From positions 1,791,494 through 1,855,493 of the forward strand of contig VZRR01010919.1 of the NCBI GenBank assembly GCA_013398015.1: a DNA stretch of 64,000 nucleotides, given 5' to 3'. This document shows positions 1 to 13,048 of the stretch, piece after piece. Source of the stretch: Oreocharis arfaki. Lineage: Eukaryota > Chordata > Aves > Passeriformes > Paramythiidae. The stretch's first letter is position 1; every line of letters starts with the position of its first letter. Both the position numbers and the translations under genes were made by a program. Below the pieces are notes generated by a model. That model was not told the origin of the DNA. It saw only the letters and a list, made by a program, of their open reading frames with translations, and searched no databases.

Positions 1-3000
1 AAACATTGATTACAAAGTAGTACTTGACAAAAAACTTCGATCAACAAAAGACTTTGATGTTAGGTACACTTTTCTTCATAAAATAGGGTAAAAGGCAGCT
101 CCAAAAAAGACCCCAATCTATTCCAGGTACAGGCTAGCTAGTAGAGAGTAATGGGAATGTGGGATGAACATCAGGTTCTGGAGAAGTGTTTGGTGAAAGT
201 AGACATTAGCATAAACAAATAAATCAGTGATATGTCACTTAAATTTTATATTCTTTTTCATCATGCTCTTCTGGCACAGGCCTGTAAAGCACTGCCAGGA
301 AAGTTTGCTCCATAAACTGTTGAACTTACCACCAGCTTTAACCTCTGCTAGCAAGATATTCTGGGGATAACACAATCCACTGCATTTTAATCCAGTACAC
401 CGTTACACCGAGGCCAGCATTTTGTCACCCACATATATTAGGAAAGTTCAGCTTCAAGTTCAAAAACTTACTTTTCAATCATCAGAGAAAATAAAGGTTT
501 TCTACTGTAATTTTATATGGCTTGTCTTCCAAACTGAAATGTTGCATATGTAATGTGGTTGGATCCAGTCCACTTCATGCTGTTTCTTCTGTATCAAAAC
601 CTACTTAGCTCTCCAAAGTAGTGTTCAATTTCTCGTGTGCTTGGGGGAAGGAGGAGCTGCTGTACAAGTCCACTCATCTATTTCCAGGGTGTTTCACTAG
701 AGCATTACATCTTTGAAATGTCACCAAGCTGCTTACCTGTAACCAGAGGAAAGTGTGCTATGACTCAAAATCTCAGGTCTGAAAAATACAGCCAACTAAC
801 TTATAATACATTTCTAATACATTTGCAGCAGAAAAGGGGACAGGGTTCTGTGGCTTAAAAGGCCTATCCAGTCCTGCACTCTTTGCTTCTGTTGTTAAAA
901 GTAAATGAAGTAGCAAACATTTTATTCTCTGCACACCCCTCAAAAATTACCTGCAGGAATGTTGCCGTTTGCAGCCACATCCCTTCGGCAATTCTGCATA
1001 ATCCGCGTGGGGAAGATTTCTGTTTACATTGAATTGACTTGTACTATTGCTCAAGGTCAAAATTTCAGAAAATACACTTTAAATCACAGTTTGAAATGTG
1101 TGAAACTGACAGAAGCAATCTGGGTACCTAAAGCTGCTCAAGTGCATAACATGGTTTGGTAAATAGCACTTTATATCTTCTTTAAACTCGATGTTACTTC
1201 TATTGATATAGCCAATGGGAGGGAAAAAATCCTCCCCAAAATAAGATTATATAGAAATAGCAAAACGGAAAAATTTGGTGTAGAAAGAATTTTCAGACTT
1301 TTATAAAGTACATTAACTTATGCACTTGCTGCGAAAGTTAAGTTTTTCCTTGTTCTCTTTATTATAAAACCTCCAAATTCCTATAAAAGAAATAACTGTA
1401 ATCCCAAATATAATTTCTACTATTTGAAATGTAATTAAATTACACATGTAAGTTGTCAACGATATGACAAGTGCTTAAAGAGCTGAAAACACCTGCCAGG
1501 ACATGCTGCAAAACAGATGTGATTTTATAATTGTTTCAGTTGTCTTGTACAGTCACAAATACAGATTACTGGTAAACACACAATCATCAGGACACTATTA
1601 AAGTTAATAAGTGTTCAAGACCACCTACATTTGCAGATTTTTTTATTTTTTTTTTTACAGGCTAAAACTGTGTGCACACTTTTCATGCCCAGTTGATAAC
1701 TTCTACTCCCTGGAAACATCTTCCCTGAAATACCGTGTCACATTATAAAATCAGAACATATTAGAGGTGTAACCTGGAGCACCAGACCACATTTCAGCTT
1801 GCTTGCATCACCCTGGTCGTTTGGGCTGTATCATCCAAAGAGGAGCCTAAACCAGGGAAAGCCAAAGGAGAAAGAGGCAATGCACAAAATGCTGCACTAG
1901 ATAACTGCAGCCACCTAACTTCTGTTAGGTCTGGTGTGTAATACCTAAGGACACCTCAAGCAGCAAGAAATACATATCTGTATTTAATACAGCTTGAGTG
2001 CACATCTGCAATAACGTGGATAGCACCATTCTGCCTCCTTTGACCTTTGGAAGGTGAATATATGCCTTACTCAAAGAAAATTTACAATGTAAACATCTAT
2101 AGGAATGAATTTGTTCTCAAGCATTCCACATGTGTTAGTTCAGCACAGTGATTTTTCAAGTTAAGGTGAAAACGTTCTTTTCACTGTAAAAGAAAAAAAT
2201 TAATTGACATTTTTTGTCCATTTCACAATATTGATTACGTATATACCAGAAAATATCAGCAAAGGCTTGCTTTTTCATAACCCTGAGCAGCAGGAGAAGG
2301 AAAAAAAAAGCTAAAAATCTCACGAGCCTATGACTAATAACTCCACTCTTCATAAGCAACAGTCCTCTCAAGCAGAAAAGACAGAATTTCTCAAGGATGG
2401 GGGCAAGACAACAGAATGAATTCCCCTATTACAGTTGAGACAGTACAAACCATATTCCAAGTGCAAGGCTCATTCCTTTGAATTGCCACCTCATATACCA
2501 TGCAGGCTATGGATACATAAATTGCATCTGCCAAAGAAAAACAGTAAATAAAAAAGCTCCAGCAAAACAAGGCACTTCATTTTACATTCCCTCGGTGATA
2601 AAGGAAAAAGCATAATAAAAAAAAATGCCAAATGCTGGCACATTACTGAATGACAACTAAAATAAACCATTTTTAAATGGAATATAATAATGAGTAAAAC
2701 AGAAATAAGACTAATAAGAAACAGAAGATGGATGGACACTGTCCCTGTGAGTCCAACCCGATTTCTAGAAGTAAGAATAATTATTAAAAATCGAAGATGT
2801 TTTCGCTGTTTATTTGTGTGGTCCAGCCTTTCAGGAGTAATAAAAATAGAGTTGGTCAGAGATAAGGTTTGGATGGTAATGAACATTTCATAGATAGCTG
2901 GTGTGCTTTTCTTTTCCAATGAGCTGCCCTCAAAATCCAGGGAACCACATTGCCTACAACAGATACACTGCCTAGTGCTTCTAACTGGGAGGTGTAAGAC

Positions 3001-3824
3001 TGTATTCCAAAACACATTCATGGAAACCATGTGCACTGCAGCATATATGAATTACAGAAATTTTGTCAAGGTCCCCTTGTTAGTAGTTAAAGCACAGGCT
3101 AAAAGAGCCGACTCAAAATACAACATGAGAAATGGCTTTAATTTCTCAAATTAAAAAATCAATATATTGAGTACACAGTTTTACTATGAACAGAATAAAG
3201 ATCAAAGAAACCCATTGGGGCAAGACTGGCATTAAACCATGCCACATTTAAGGACAGAAGTACATCACAGAATGGGTAACCCTCTGAATAAAGCTCCTCA
3301 ATTTCAGTTCAGGCTTGTAAGGGAAAATTGTGTTTCTAACATGTTTATAACAAAGTAAATAGAATAATTGTATATTAGCAAGGATTAGTCTTTTATTATT
3401 TTTAAATCTTTATCACCTTTAAAAGTATGACATGAAGGCTTTTTAAAAGGTGAAATTTTGCCATTTTTATTAAAAATTTGAGTTTATTTCTCTAGGTGAG
3501 GATTTTTTTTATTAATGGATGACATGGCTAAACCACAAGCAAGTTTTATGAATAACAACTTTAATTGTTTCTATAAAAAAAAAAAATCACAAACCTCTTC
3601 TTCTTTCATAAGAGTTAAGACTTCTAAAAATACTAGTTAGCTAAATGTTTCCTCGAAAGATCAGTGGAAGAAGCAGCTAGAAAAGCCAAGGGATACAGTT
3701 TGCTTTCTGGTTATGCCCTGGGTCCTGTTTTCATTTCTGCCACTGAAGAACAGACTGTCTCAGCAGGTCTTCTAAAACCACCAGATGGAATTTAATGGGG
3801 TGACTTTTTTGGACTAGTCCATGC

Positions 3825-3965
3825 GGAGAGCTGATTGACAGCCGCAGTACACACCCTGCAGAGCAGGCGGCAAGGGCCATTAGTGGCTGCTTTTCCTCAT
3901 GCTGCCCTTCCGCAGCAGGGCCCCTGCTTCTGCCTGCAATTAGGCCATAGCTAAATTATTGATCT
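3825..3965. promoter_or_regulatory. Possible conserved non-coding element
   Basis: A locally GC-rich island in AT-rich DNA. It has TGATTGACAG at 3832-3841, the known PBX-MEIS/PREP composite site, and homeodomain-type CAATTAG and AAATTATTGAT further right. Function is inference only. Confidence 0.3.
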
Positions 3966-4439
3966 GCCACTTCTGAGTTCACACTGCATCCTAGCCTTAA
4001 AACCTCATTGTTCTCAAATATGTCCTAGGAATCACTAAATTTGCGGAGTAACAAAAAAGTTGTTGCCACATGTAAATCCAGACATTTTCAAAATACCCAT
4101 CAATACCACAACTAGACTAAGAAATCACTTAGCAGTTTTTGAATGAAACGTATTTCCCATCTCTTGACCAAGGAGTTACAAATAACAGAGAGAAGCAAAT
4201 AAATCACAGTTGTGCAAATGCACACGACAAGCCTTAATCTGCCTGTAAAAACAACCATTACATACTTGATATCTACAGAAACTTCACAATGTCCATTTGG
4301 CTAAGAAAATGCTACAACAATCTAACTAAATATCAGATTTATTGTAACTCATTCGAAATGGTGGCCCAGGAAAGGTCCCAGAACAAGGACAAGGGAGCCA
4401 GATTAGGGTAAAATATAATTGAATAAATGACTGCAAATT

Positions 4440-4725
4440 ACAGCCGAAATATCTGTTAATATATGTAACATATATAGGAGAATTATATCTCTATACACAA
4501 TTACATTTAATTTTCATATATAATATTACATTAATGTCTAAAAATATGAAGAAACTCTATATGGAAATATATATGTGGTCTGTATATGGAGTATGTAGAG
4601 AAATTTTGTACATTTAGAAAATAGCTACAGAAATATATAAAACAATAGAAATAGATCTAGAAATGCATATAAAATCATATTTCTGTATATAAAGAAAATA
4701 TATGCAGAAATCAGAAGGAAAAATT
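4440..4725. repeat. AT-rich decayed repeat tract
   Basis: Short phrases such as AGAAATATATA, ATATGGA and TATATAAA recur irregularly over about 280 bp. It could be an old minisatellite or simply AT-rich low complexity. Confidence 0.45.
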
Positions 4726-6879
4726 ATGAAAGAAAAAGTAATGCACAAAAAAATCACAGAAATCTGACAAATAGACATCATCAGAAAATGCAGGAGAAAA
4801 ACAAAAAGTGATATAAACTGCACTGCTTCAGTATCACAAATGAAATTCCACCTGTAAAGCTGGAGAGGTTTCCAGATCAAGGAACAAGGTAACATTTTAC
4901 TTGCTTTGTTATTTCTATTATTTTCTATCATTCCAGATTTTTAATTCTCTTCCTTTCATTTTTCACTTTTAATAGAGGAAATAATATCACTTTCTTTCCT
5001 TTCTGTTTTTTCCACATTTTTAGTACACAGTTTGATTTTTAAACCCAGCCATCACACTTCAGTTGTTCTTTTTTTTTTAATACTTCGTGCTTAGTTCTTT
5101 TAGTTATAAAAACCAACATGATTATCCTTTTTATATTTTGTGAAATGTCATTAAAAAACCAGTCATCGCTTTCAACCAGTTTAATGTTCCCCAGAGCACT
5201 TCTGGTTCATAAAAAAGCCTATAGAATTTATTAGCATTTACCTGACTTTTCTCTCTTCTTTTGTTTTGTACAACTTAGCTGTTCTGTGAATATCCAAAAT
5301 CCTTTGTTTGTTGTTCTGCAGTTTCTTTTTCTTCTTACTTATGTAGCCATCTTTTTCTTGAATCAACAACTCTGTGCAAAAATTAACTAAATAAGAATTT
5401 CTACCATCTTGATCTGCACAGGCTGTACTTGGCTACTTTTCATTATTATTGCCCTACTTCAGCAGGTTTTCTAAGTATTTGAGCAGCCTGACAGCAGAGT
5501 TTACAGTCAGATATCTTTTTCCTGAAAGAATATCATGACTTTTGCATGAATCTTCTTTCCATTAAAATATATCAACAAGAAGCCAGTGCTTGAAAAAGAT
5601 ATTGATTGAAATATTCCAGTGCTTTGCAATCAAAAGTGCCTGGCCTCTTTTTGTGCTTCAGATCCCAGTGTTGAAACATTCATCATACCTCATTAATAGA
5701 GGCTGCTGGTATTTTGTAGATACAGTTGGTTTACCCCAATTTTGAACTTTGTTTGGAACATAGTCAAACGTAATGAAAGCTGTATTTTTTCTCAGTATCA
5801 TGATTGTAAACAACTTCAGATGATTCTTTCAATAGTCCACCACTTGTGAGAGTCAGATAACTCTTTTGGTCCTTCCCCAGGCTGTTTCTTCCATAGTGGC
5901 TGCTCTAGAAATGCCATCAGTAACAACTTCTGAAGAAAGAGAAGCAAAGCAAGACAGGGAACACCACTCTTGGCGAGGTGAATGCAGGAGGGCACTGGGT
6001 AAATGGGGAAAAGAACGAGAAAACGAAGTGGGACTATCACACAAGGGTGTATGTCAGGGGGCTGGAAAGTGAGGAGGAAGAAAGCAGGAGGCTGACGTCC
6101 TCATCTGAAAGGAGGGAAGAAAACTTGAAATTGTGCTGTGGAAAAGGAAAGAAAAGAAAGGCATATGACTATTTGTGATAATACACAACCAGCTTGTTCC
6201 CAATGACACTGTTTATTCTTGCCAATGGTACCTAAAAATAAATCAAAACCAAAAACTCATAACGAGGCTTGTGAGTTAGAGTTTATTAATTTTCAGTATT
6301 TTACTCACCCTGTCAACATTCTCTCCTGGTCACAAAATATATTGGAAGGCTTTAATGTTGTACACGATCAGCTGAGCTCAGCTGAGTTGTACTCCATTGA
6401 TAGCACATCTAGCTGCTCTTCAGATCATTCAGGGACAAAAGCATAACATTTGTCACATCAAAACGCAAGACTATCAAGTTCTAAGACAACAAAAACTGAG
6501 ATTTTTGGCCAGCATTACTAAATGTCATTTTTAAACACAGTTGGAAATCTTGCCCAGACAGTCTGTAGTACTTCTGAAGCCAAGGCATAGTTGCATGACT
6601 TAAATGGGATCAAAGTGAACCTGAATTTCACTCCAAGTTTGAGGCATAATTGGAAGTCTGAACCTCAGTGACCACTTGCTCAAATTGGGAAGGCAGAGGA
6701 CAAAGTATTACTTCTCCTTTTGTTTGGGCCATAAGAATATTTTTACACTCAGTCCCTCAAGAATTGTTCAATTTCTTAAACACTTAGAGGACTAAAGATT
6801 AGGTATCTTTCTCTAAGATGGCATCACTTCAAAGTTCAGTTCTGGTTTTTAAGTTCAGAATTACTACAGCCAGGATTGC

Positions 6880-7095
6880 AGTAAATTGGTCTTTGACAGA
6901 TTGCTTCAGTCTCATTTAATGGTAATTATAGCGACAGAGTTCTGCAATTATCAATCATGACTTCTATTGAAATAAATAAAGATATCATCTGTCTTAAGTC
7001 TTTTATTACATCTGTGTAATTAAGAGCTAATCACAAGAATTTTAAAGGGATCTTTGCACTATTTAATTTTTAATCACGTGATAGTATTGATATTT
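6880..7095. promoter_or_regulatory. Possible conserved non-coding element
   Basis: Dense homeodomain-type sites (GGTAATTAT, CAATTATCAATCA, GTAATTAAG, GCTAATCAC) and a palindromic E-box TCACGTGA at 7074-7081. AT-rich background makes TAAT sites common, so support is weak. Confidence 0.25.
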
Positions 7096-9249
7096 AGGTA
7101 GGTGTTTAACTGCAGTCTGAAAATACATTACTAGCAGAGATAATTGGCTCAGTTTGAATAGGCATTGCAAAAGTTCCACAAACTGGGAGGAATATGAACC
7201 TGTAAAAATTTCTTCACTTTCGGTTAGGAATCTGTATGACAAATATAGGGAAGAAAAGTAATACAGATTATATTACTATGCAAAATCAAAGACAAGTTTC
7301 TAAAGTGGTCAATTGTGAAAGAGCTGTATCAGTTGCAGTATTCTTTAATAGGCTACTGGTAATAAACATTGCTATCTTTTAAGTTATTGCTAATGGCTTA
7401 GCCTAGAACATAACAGATTTTATAACAGTCAAGAAAACATCGAATATTGTTGTTATATGTGAAAATTTTACCTTTCAAAACATATCTGTTGTATCCAAAC
7501 TCTCATGCTTGTATCTAAAGTTTTATTTCAACTTCTGTTTGTGACTGCATGACCTTGCTCATCTATTGTGCTGGAATATATAAAAGGTTCCACAGGGTGA
7601 AAAATTCACACTTCTTGTTAAGTTTTCAAAGATACTTTCCTAGCTGTGATATGCAGAAGTTTGGGGTTTTTTTAATCACTGTATTTTCTCATCGCTTGTA
7701 GCCCTGTAAATATTTATAATACCCAGCAGTATAAGTGTCAGCACTGGAAAATATTAGTGCAGTCCTGTGCCTTAAGTGAAGAAAAAAAATATAATTACTC
7801 CAGGCAAAATTTAAAAGATCATCACCTAATAGGACACTGGTTTAAAAAAGCATTTGGTTTAAGTATTTTGAATTCTTCATTGTTTCTTAGAGAAAAATAG
7901 AATTTCTGTGTAGTCTGTCTGTTTCTCAGATGCTGAAAACTGGATACCAAACATCAAAGTTAACATCTGGGGGATGTTCCAAAGATGCAAGTCTGTATTA
8001 CATGCAATCCCAAGCTAACTTTAACCACTCTGGCTTGGATAACAAAAGGAATACAGATGAGGTACCAGAGCCTTCACAGTGACTTCCAGAAACATGCTCA
8101 GCTGATGTCCTCATCACCTAGACCGGTGCTGAAATTAAGATATAATTTTAAAGTTGATATCATTGTAAAGTTGATCTCATCTTAAACCAAAGCTTTTTGC
8201 TTTATCTCTGCTGCATTCATACCTGCCTGTTCAATTACATATTGAGGGAGAAAACTACCTAACAGACCTACCTACCTAATCATCCTTCAACATTTTAGCT
8301 TCAAGTGAAAACCATGGGTTTGTTTCCTTCCTCTCTAACATTGTGAAAATTGTGAAAACACACTCAACAGGATAGGCACAATTATTAGCAGGTGTTATCC
8401 ATATGAGCCGTTACAGAGATAATAGGTCTTTTCAATGATTTAGAGACTTTCTCTTGCTGAATTTGCTGCTAAAAAGCAACTACTGTTCAAGGCACAACTG
8501 AGGACATGGCTGAGCTGAGCACATGACTAATAGCAGTGGCTGTTGACACAATTCTTCCTTTCAGAAAGGTGTACGGTTGTTAAGAAATAAATTCACCTTG
8601 CACTTTTATTGATATTAGTACCCTTTGCTGCTTGCAATTCAACCTAGTAAATGGCTATGAGTGACTGTTAAGGGAACATCAAGGCTTCTGTTTTCAGTCA
8701 GGTACATTTAGTCAAACACACGAAACATGGAAGCTCTACATGAGGGTGGAAGACATCAAGCCAGAAAGGAAATTTTAATATTTCTTTGATACAAAAATCA
8801 TTCAAGTAATGATTGTCAAGACACAACAGCACCTATTGCTCCTGAACTCATTCAATCTCTAGCCCACCAATACAGCTGAACCCAGCTATTGCTGTATTAC
8901 ACATAAATGCTGCCATATCACTAATATCTTAGTTGAAAAATTTCAAGGTAATGACTTCAGCACTATTAAAACACAAGTCTTGGGGAAATTCACCCAAAGA
9001 AATAATATTTCAAAAGCAATTGGTTGACCACTTGCAGTCTTAATACCCTCTACATCTGCAGACTCATTTTAGAGCCCCATGACATTTTCACTGTGTTGAA
9101 AATCTTTTGGCTAGTTTTGATTGCTAGCTTTATTTCCAAGGAATGAAAGTATAGAAATAGTTAAGATTTCATTCGTTATTTCCCACCAACTTCCATTTCC
9201 AGTTCCTTGAGTTCCCACTTGATATTAAAATTAATCAATCAGCACAGCT

Positions 9250-9366
9250 CTGGAGAAGAGAGAGAGCTAGAGTGAAAGAGAAAGAAAAAGAGAGAAAGCA
9301 TGAGAAAGAGAGAAAGAGAGAGAAGGGGCAAAAGAGGGAAACGGAAAGAGGGAAAGAGAGAGAGAA
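9250..9366 (+). repeat. GA-rich microsatellite-like tract
   Basis: Nearly pure purine of GAGA, GAAA and GGGA units, about 115 bp, interrupted. ORFs rich in R/E/K on one strand and S/L/F on the other are translations of this tract. Confidence 0.9.
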
Positions 9367-12300
9367 ACACAAGAACACCTAGACTCTTACTTGCACATTT
9401 ATTTAATCTTCCCTTGGTGTTTCTCACACCTGTTTTGGAACACATTTTAACTGACATAAATCTGTTGTTCCAGTGCATGTGGTTCAGCTTCAGTAAAATA
9501 TTGCAGCAGTAACAGAGAAATACGACAGTCTATATAGCCTGCTGTTGCATTGAATTAAATTAACTTTCAGTTTTAGTCTCCTCTACCATTACTTATTTAA
9601 ATTCAGGAACACTCACAACTTTTAGGGCAAAAAGGGTCTTCTGTGACCAACTGTGCAGATTCCTAGGAATTCCAAACATGAAGCAAGAACAGAATATGCA
9701 ACAGAAACCTGTAACGCCGATAAGGGCTACACAGTGCATGTCAGAAGTCTGCCTTGGGGACATGGTGGAAGCCCAGCGACAACATATATATCCATTTCGT
9801 ATTATTGCATGGGAGTCTCAGAACATCTTCCAGTAAAATTAGATTCCCCATTTCAGTGATGAATTGAAGGGAAAAAGACGATAAACACTGTATTGCACAC
9901 ATGAACTGAAGCATGGAGGCAGTCCTCAAATAAGCATATTTAAAAGTTGCAAGAAAGGAACATTTTCACTACCTTTAAAGGCCAATCCCACAGAGCTTTC
10001 ATATACTGAGAGCTGGGAACTTTTTTAGATTTGTTTTTCATTTGAAAGTTCCCATTTTTGAATCATAAATCTTTCACAATATTTATTCATAATATTATCC
10101 TTTTTAGCCATGAGGTGTTCATATTAACATCTTTTTTCCTTCTCCCACCTGCTTATCACATTAAGTCTCATCTTAAAATAGCTCTTACACTGCCATGGAC
10201 ATTACTAAAGCATGAAAAAAAGCATTACTTTTGCATGTATATTGAAATTTATTTTCTAGGCAGTTGTATGTATTACCTCACATTAAAAAATAACATTGCT
10301 AAGTTACTCTTAAAATGGAGACCTTGAGGTAGCTGGAGCTAAGTCTCGGTGTACATTTGCAGACTTTGTCTGTTGGATCTGTAAGAGATAGAGGTATGAC
10401 ACAGCTGTAAAGAAAATGTCAAATGCTTTTTAAATCACAGTAATGATAGTATTGAACAGCATTTCTAGCTGAGGTAAACTGAGCAGAACCTTTTCTTGGT
10501 GCCATTGATACTTTGATAAGCTTTCTCTTTTGAACTGGAAAACACGAATCTTATGGTAAAAATGAAAGTCATGCTTTTAACCAAAATTTTAAAAAAATCA
10601 CTTCCAATATTTTCATTTCACAAACGCAGCATATCTTACAAAACAGTTCACAAAAAAATACCTGGGAAAGAAAAAGCTACAGCCTAAAGAAAATTAGAAA
10701 ATAGTATTTTGGATAGGAGCAGATAAAATGGAGAAATCAAGATACGAAACAACCATTGGTATCTAAAGGCTGACTAGTTCATTTTCACATACTAAAAATT
10801 AAGATTACACTTAATTAAAGCAAATTAGACCTCTTAGACCTCTCCAATGGTTTCTTCCAATTCCTGAATTTTACAGAGATTCTTTAGCAAGCTCAATGAA
10901 AGACATTAACTTTTCACTGATGTTAAGAATTTTTTTTTCATCTGAAACTGAAATAGGTATAACAGGTATAATGTTTGACTCTCAAATATGTTCATGCACA
11001 CAGTCAGGTAAAGAGATCTTGAAAATGCTTAGAGGTTTTGGGGTTAGGTTGTGTCCATACTAAAATACTAGGCTAAGTATTTAAGCCATGGAATGTACCC
11101 CATGGCCAGTGCCACAGTACACTGTCATATGATATATTTACCACCAACCATGTCGTACAGGTCAGATTGATTCTGAGTGGGAAGACTCCTCAGAGGCCCA
11201 GCAAAGATGAATTTAAGAAATGCTGCATCAAATACCACCTCTAAATGATACTAAAAGAACAGACTAGAGGCTCTTCTGGCCCACCTTCAAGACCTTCCAT
11301 CACAGCATCTCAGACCTCAGCAAGTTTAGTGTATGTTTGTGTCTGTTCCTTGACAAGGCAACCTACTGCCTGTGGAGAATGGATGCACAGACATCCACAA
11401 CTGTGGGCAACACCAAATGGGGGATCATGAGACCCTACACAATCATTCCATGGTGGCCAGCTGCCCCATACAACTCATAAAGATTTCCACAGTAGAAATG
11501 GAACTTTCAAAATCAGAATGCCACTAAAACTGCTTTGTTCCCAAGGTAATTCTCCTCCAGAGGGAAGGCAACATTTCACCAACACAATATTCCAAGTCTT
11601 AGGATGCCCAAGGTCCTTGGGCTGTATGGATCTGAGGTGTCACCACCCTGAGCTTAAATTGCAGCAGCTTGGAAAAAACCAAACTGAGACCACTGCTTCT
11701 TCTAGCAGGATCCATTTTTATTGCACACACTTCAGTGTTTATAGGTTTCCACTACGGGAAAGTTCTAGGGAAAGTTTTGGGAAGGAGGAGAAGGGAAGAC
11801 AAAACAGCCACACCGCTAAACACCTGGCAGGGCACATGTTTCTGCCCTTATCAGCCGCTCACTCCAACATGCCACCTCCCAGCACTCCGGGTGGTAAAGG
11901 AAAACATTCACACTCGGTGCTTATGGCTGAAGCAAGCCCTTTGGTGTGCACCTTTCCCAAGAGAACAGAGAGCCTTTGCCAAAGTCGACATAAATGCGAC
12001 AGGCCTCTGCTCCTACATAAATGTAAATCGGAGTAAAGGGAAAGATGTTCCAGTATTATGTTATTAAAAAAACACATTTCCCCTTTCCTTTTTTTTTTTT
12101 GCATGGTTCTGGTAAGGCTGCAGGATAAGACATCCAAGGTTTACAAATGTTTTTATCAACTTATAATTCACATATTTTTGTTGTATTAATAATAAAAAAG
12201 TAAAATTACAGCTTTTCAATTTTGCCCAATTAATAAAAATCCATTTAGGAGTGCTCATTATTATTCTGACATCACCTCTAGTGACTGAATTCAGAATAAG

Positions 12301-13015
12301 AAGCTAGAGCACTTTGTCAGTCCTCTGAGGAAGCATTAATAATTTCCTTCTATTAACAAATAATTATTTAATTAAGCAGCAATAAAGTTAACAGCATACA
12401 TTTTCATGAAGAATATGCAGTCTTAGAATTCTCCAAGGGTTGTCTAAACCTTACAAACATTGAATTCAATAGCTTGAGAAGTAGGGTAAATAACCTTAGC
12501 ATTTAAAATAAACAAGTTATATAGTCATTTAAATATTTGTCACTTGGAAAATTTTTCTGAACAGCCCTTCTAGATGAAAATTGAGCTTATTCTACACTAA
12601 GGCATAACTGAGAACATTGTACGGATCTTATACAGATGGTGGCAAGAATGAGTACCTGGTAATATTATCTGACAAAAATACAAAAGCGATATACACATGA
12701 TACTTCACATGATCACACTTTGCTATTTCATCCTAGTGAGAATTCAGATACTTGTCCATATTTCCAAGGATCCACATATCCAGTGTGCTTACAGTTCCAT
12801 TAATGGCTTATAAAAACCACAACTCCTAAGTAATTTTTTTAAGCATCATATTTAATATTAACTCCTACTGGATACAGACCATCTTAAGGGGACTGCAAAT
12901 GAAAACAAATCCGAAGAGCAGGCAGAAAAATAGAATTTTTTTTAAAAGACAGAATTTCCTATCAACTCCTTAAAATTCCCTTCTCTGTACAGACTTCCAT
13001 TGTGTCATGGGACAC

Positions 13016-13048
13016 ATGTTATCTTCCATGTTAGCTGGAAGATAACAT
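13016..13048. repeat. 13-bp inverted repeat with 7-nt loop
   Basis: ATGTTATCTTCCA at 13016-13028 is the exact reverse complement of TGGAAGATAACAT at 13036-13048. Confidence 0.9.

Larger units (their letters stand above)
1..9249. other. Non-coding intergenic DNA
   Basis: Beyond the two element-like islands and the AT-rich tract I see no gene. The longest ORF (minus strand, 2491-3036, 181 codons) has no family motif, no convincing splice context and a hydrophobic end derived from A/T-rich DNA. Confidence 0.75.

Noticed and set aside
2491..3036. 181-codon ORF on the minus strand
   Set aside because: It has no recognisable domain, its hydrophobic end comes from A/T-rich DNA, and no splice or promoter context supports it.
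9239..9512. ORFs on both strands over the GA tract
   Set aside because: They translate a purine-rich simple repeat.
11518..12036. 172-codon ORF on the plus strand
   Set aside because: No family motif; it overlaps a similar-length ORF in another frame, as expected from a locally GC-richer stretch with few stops.
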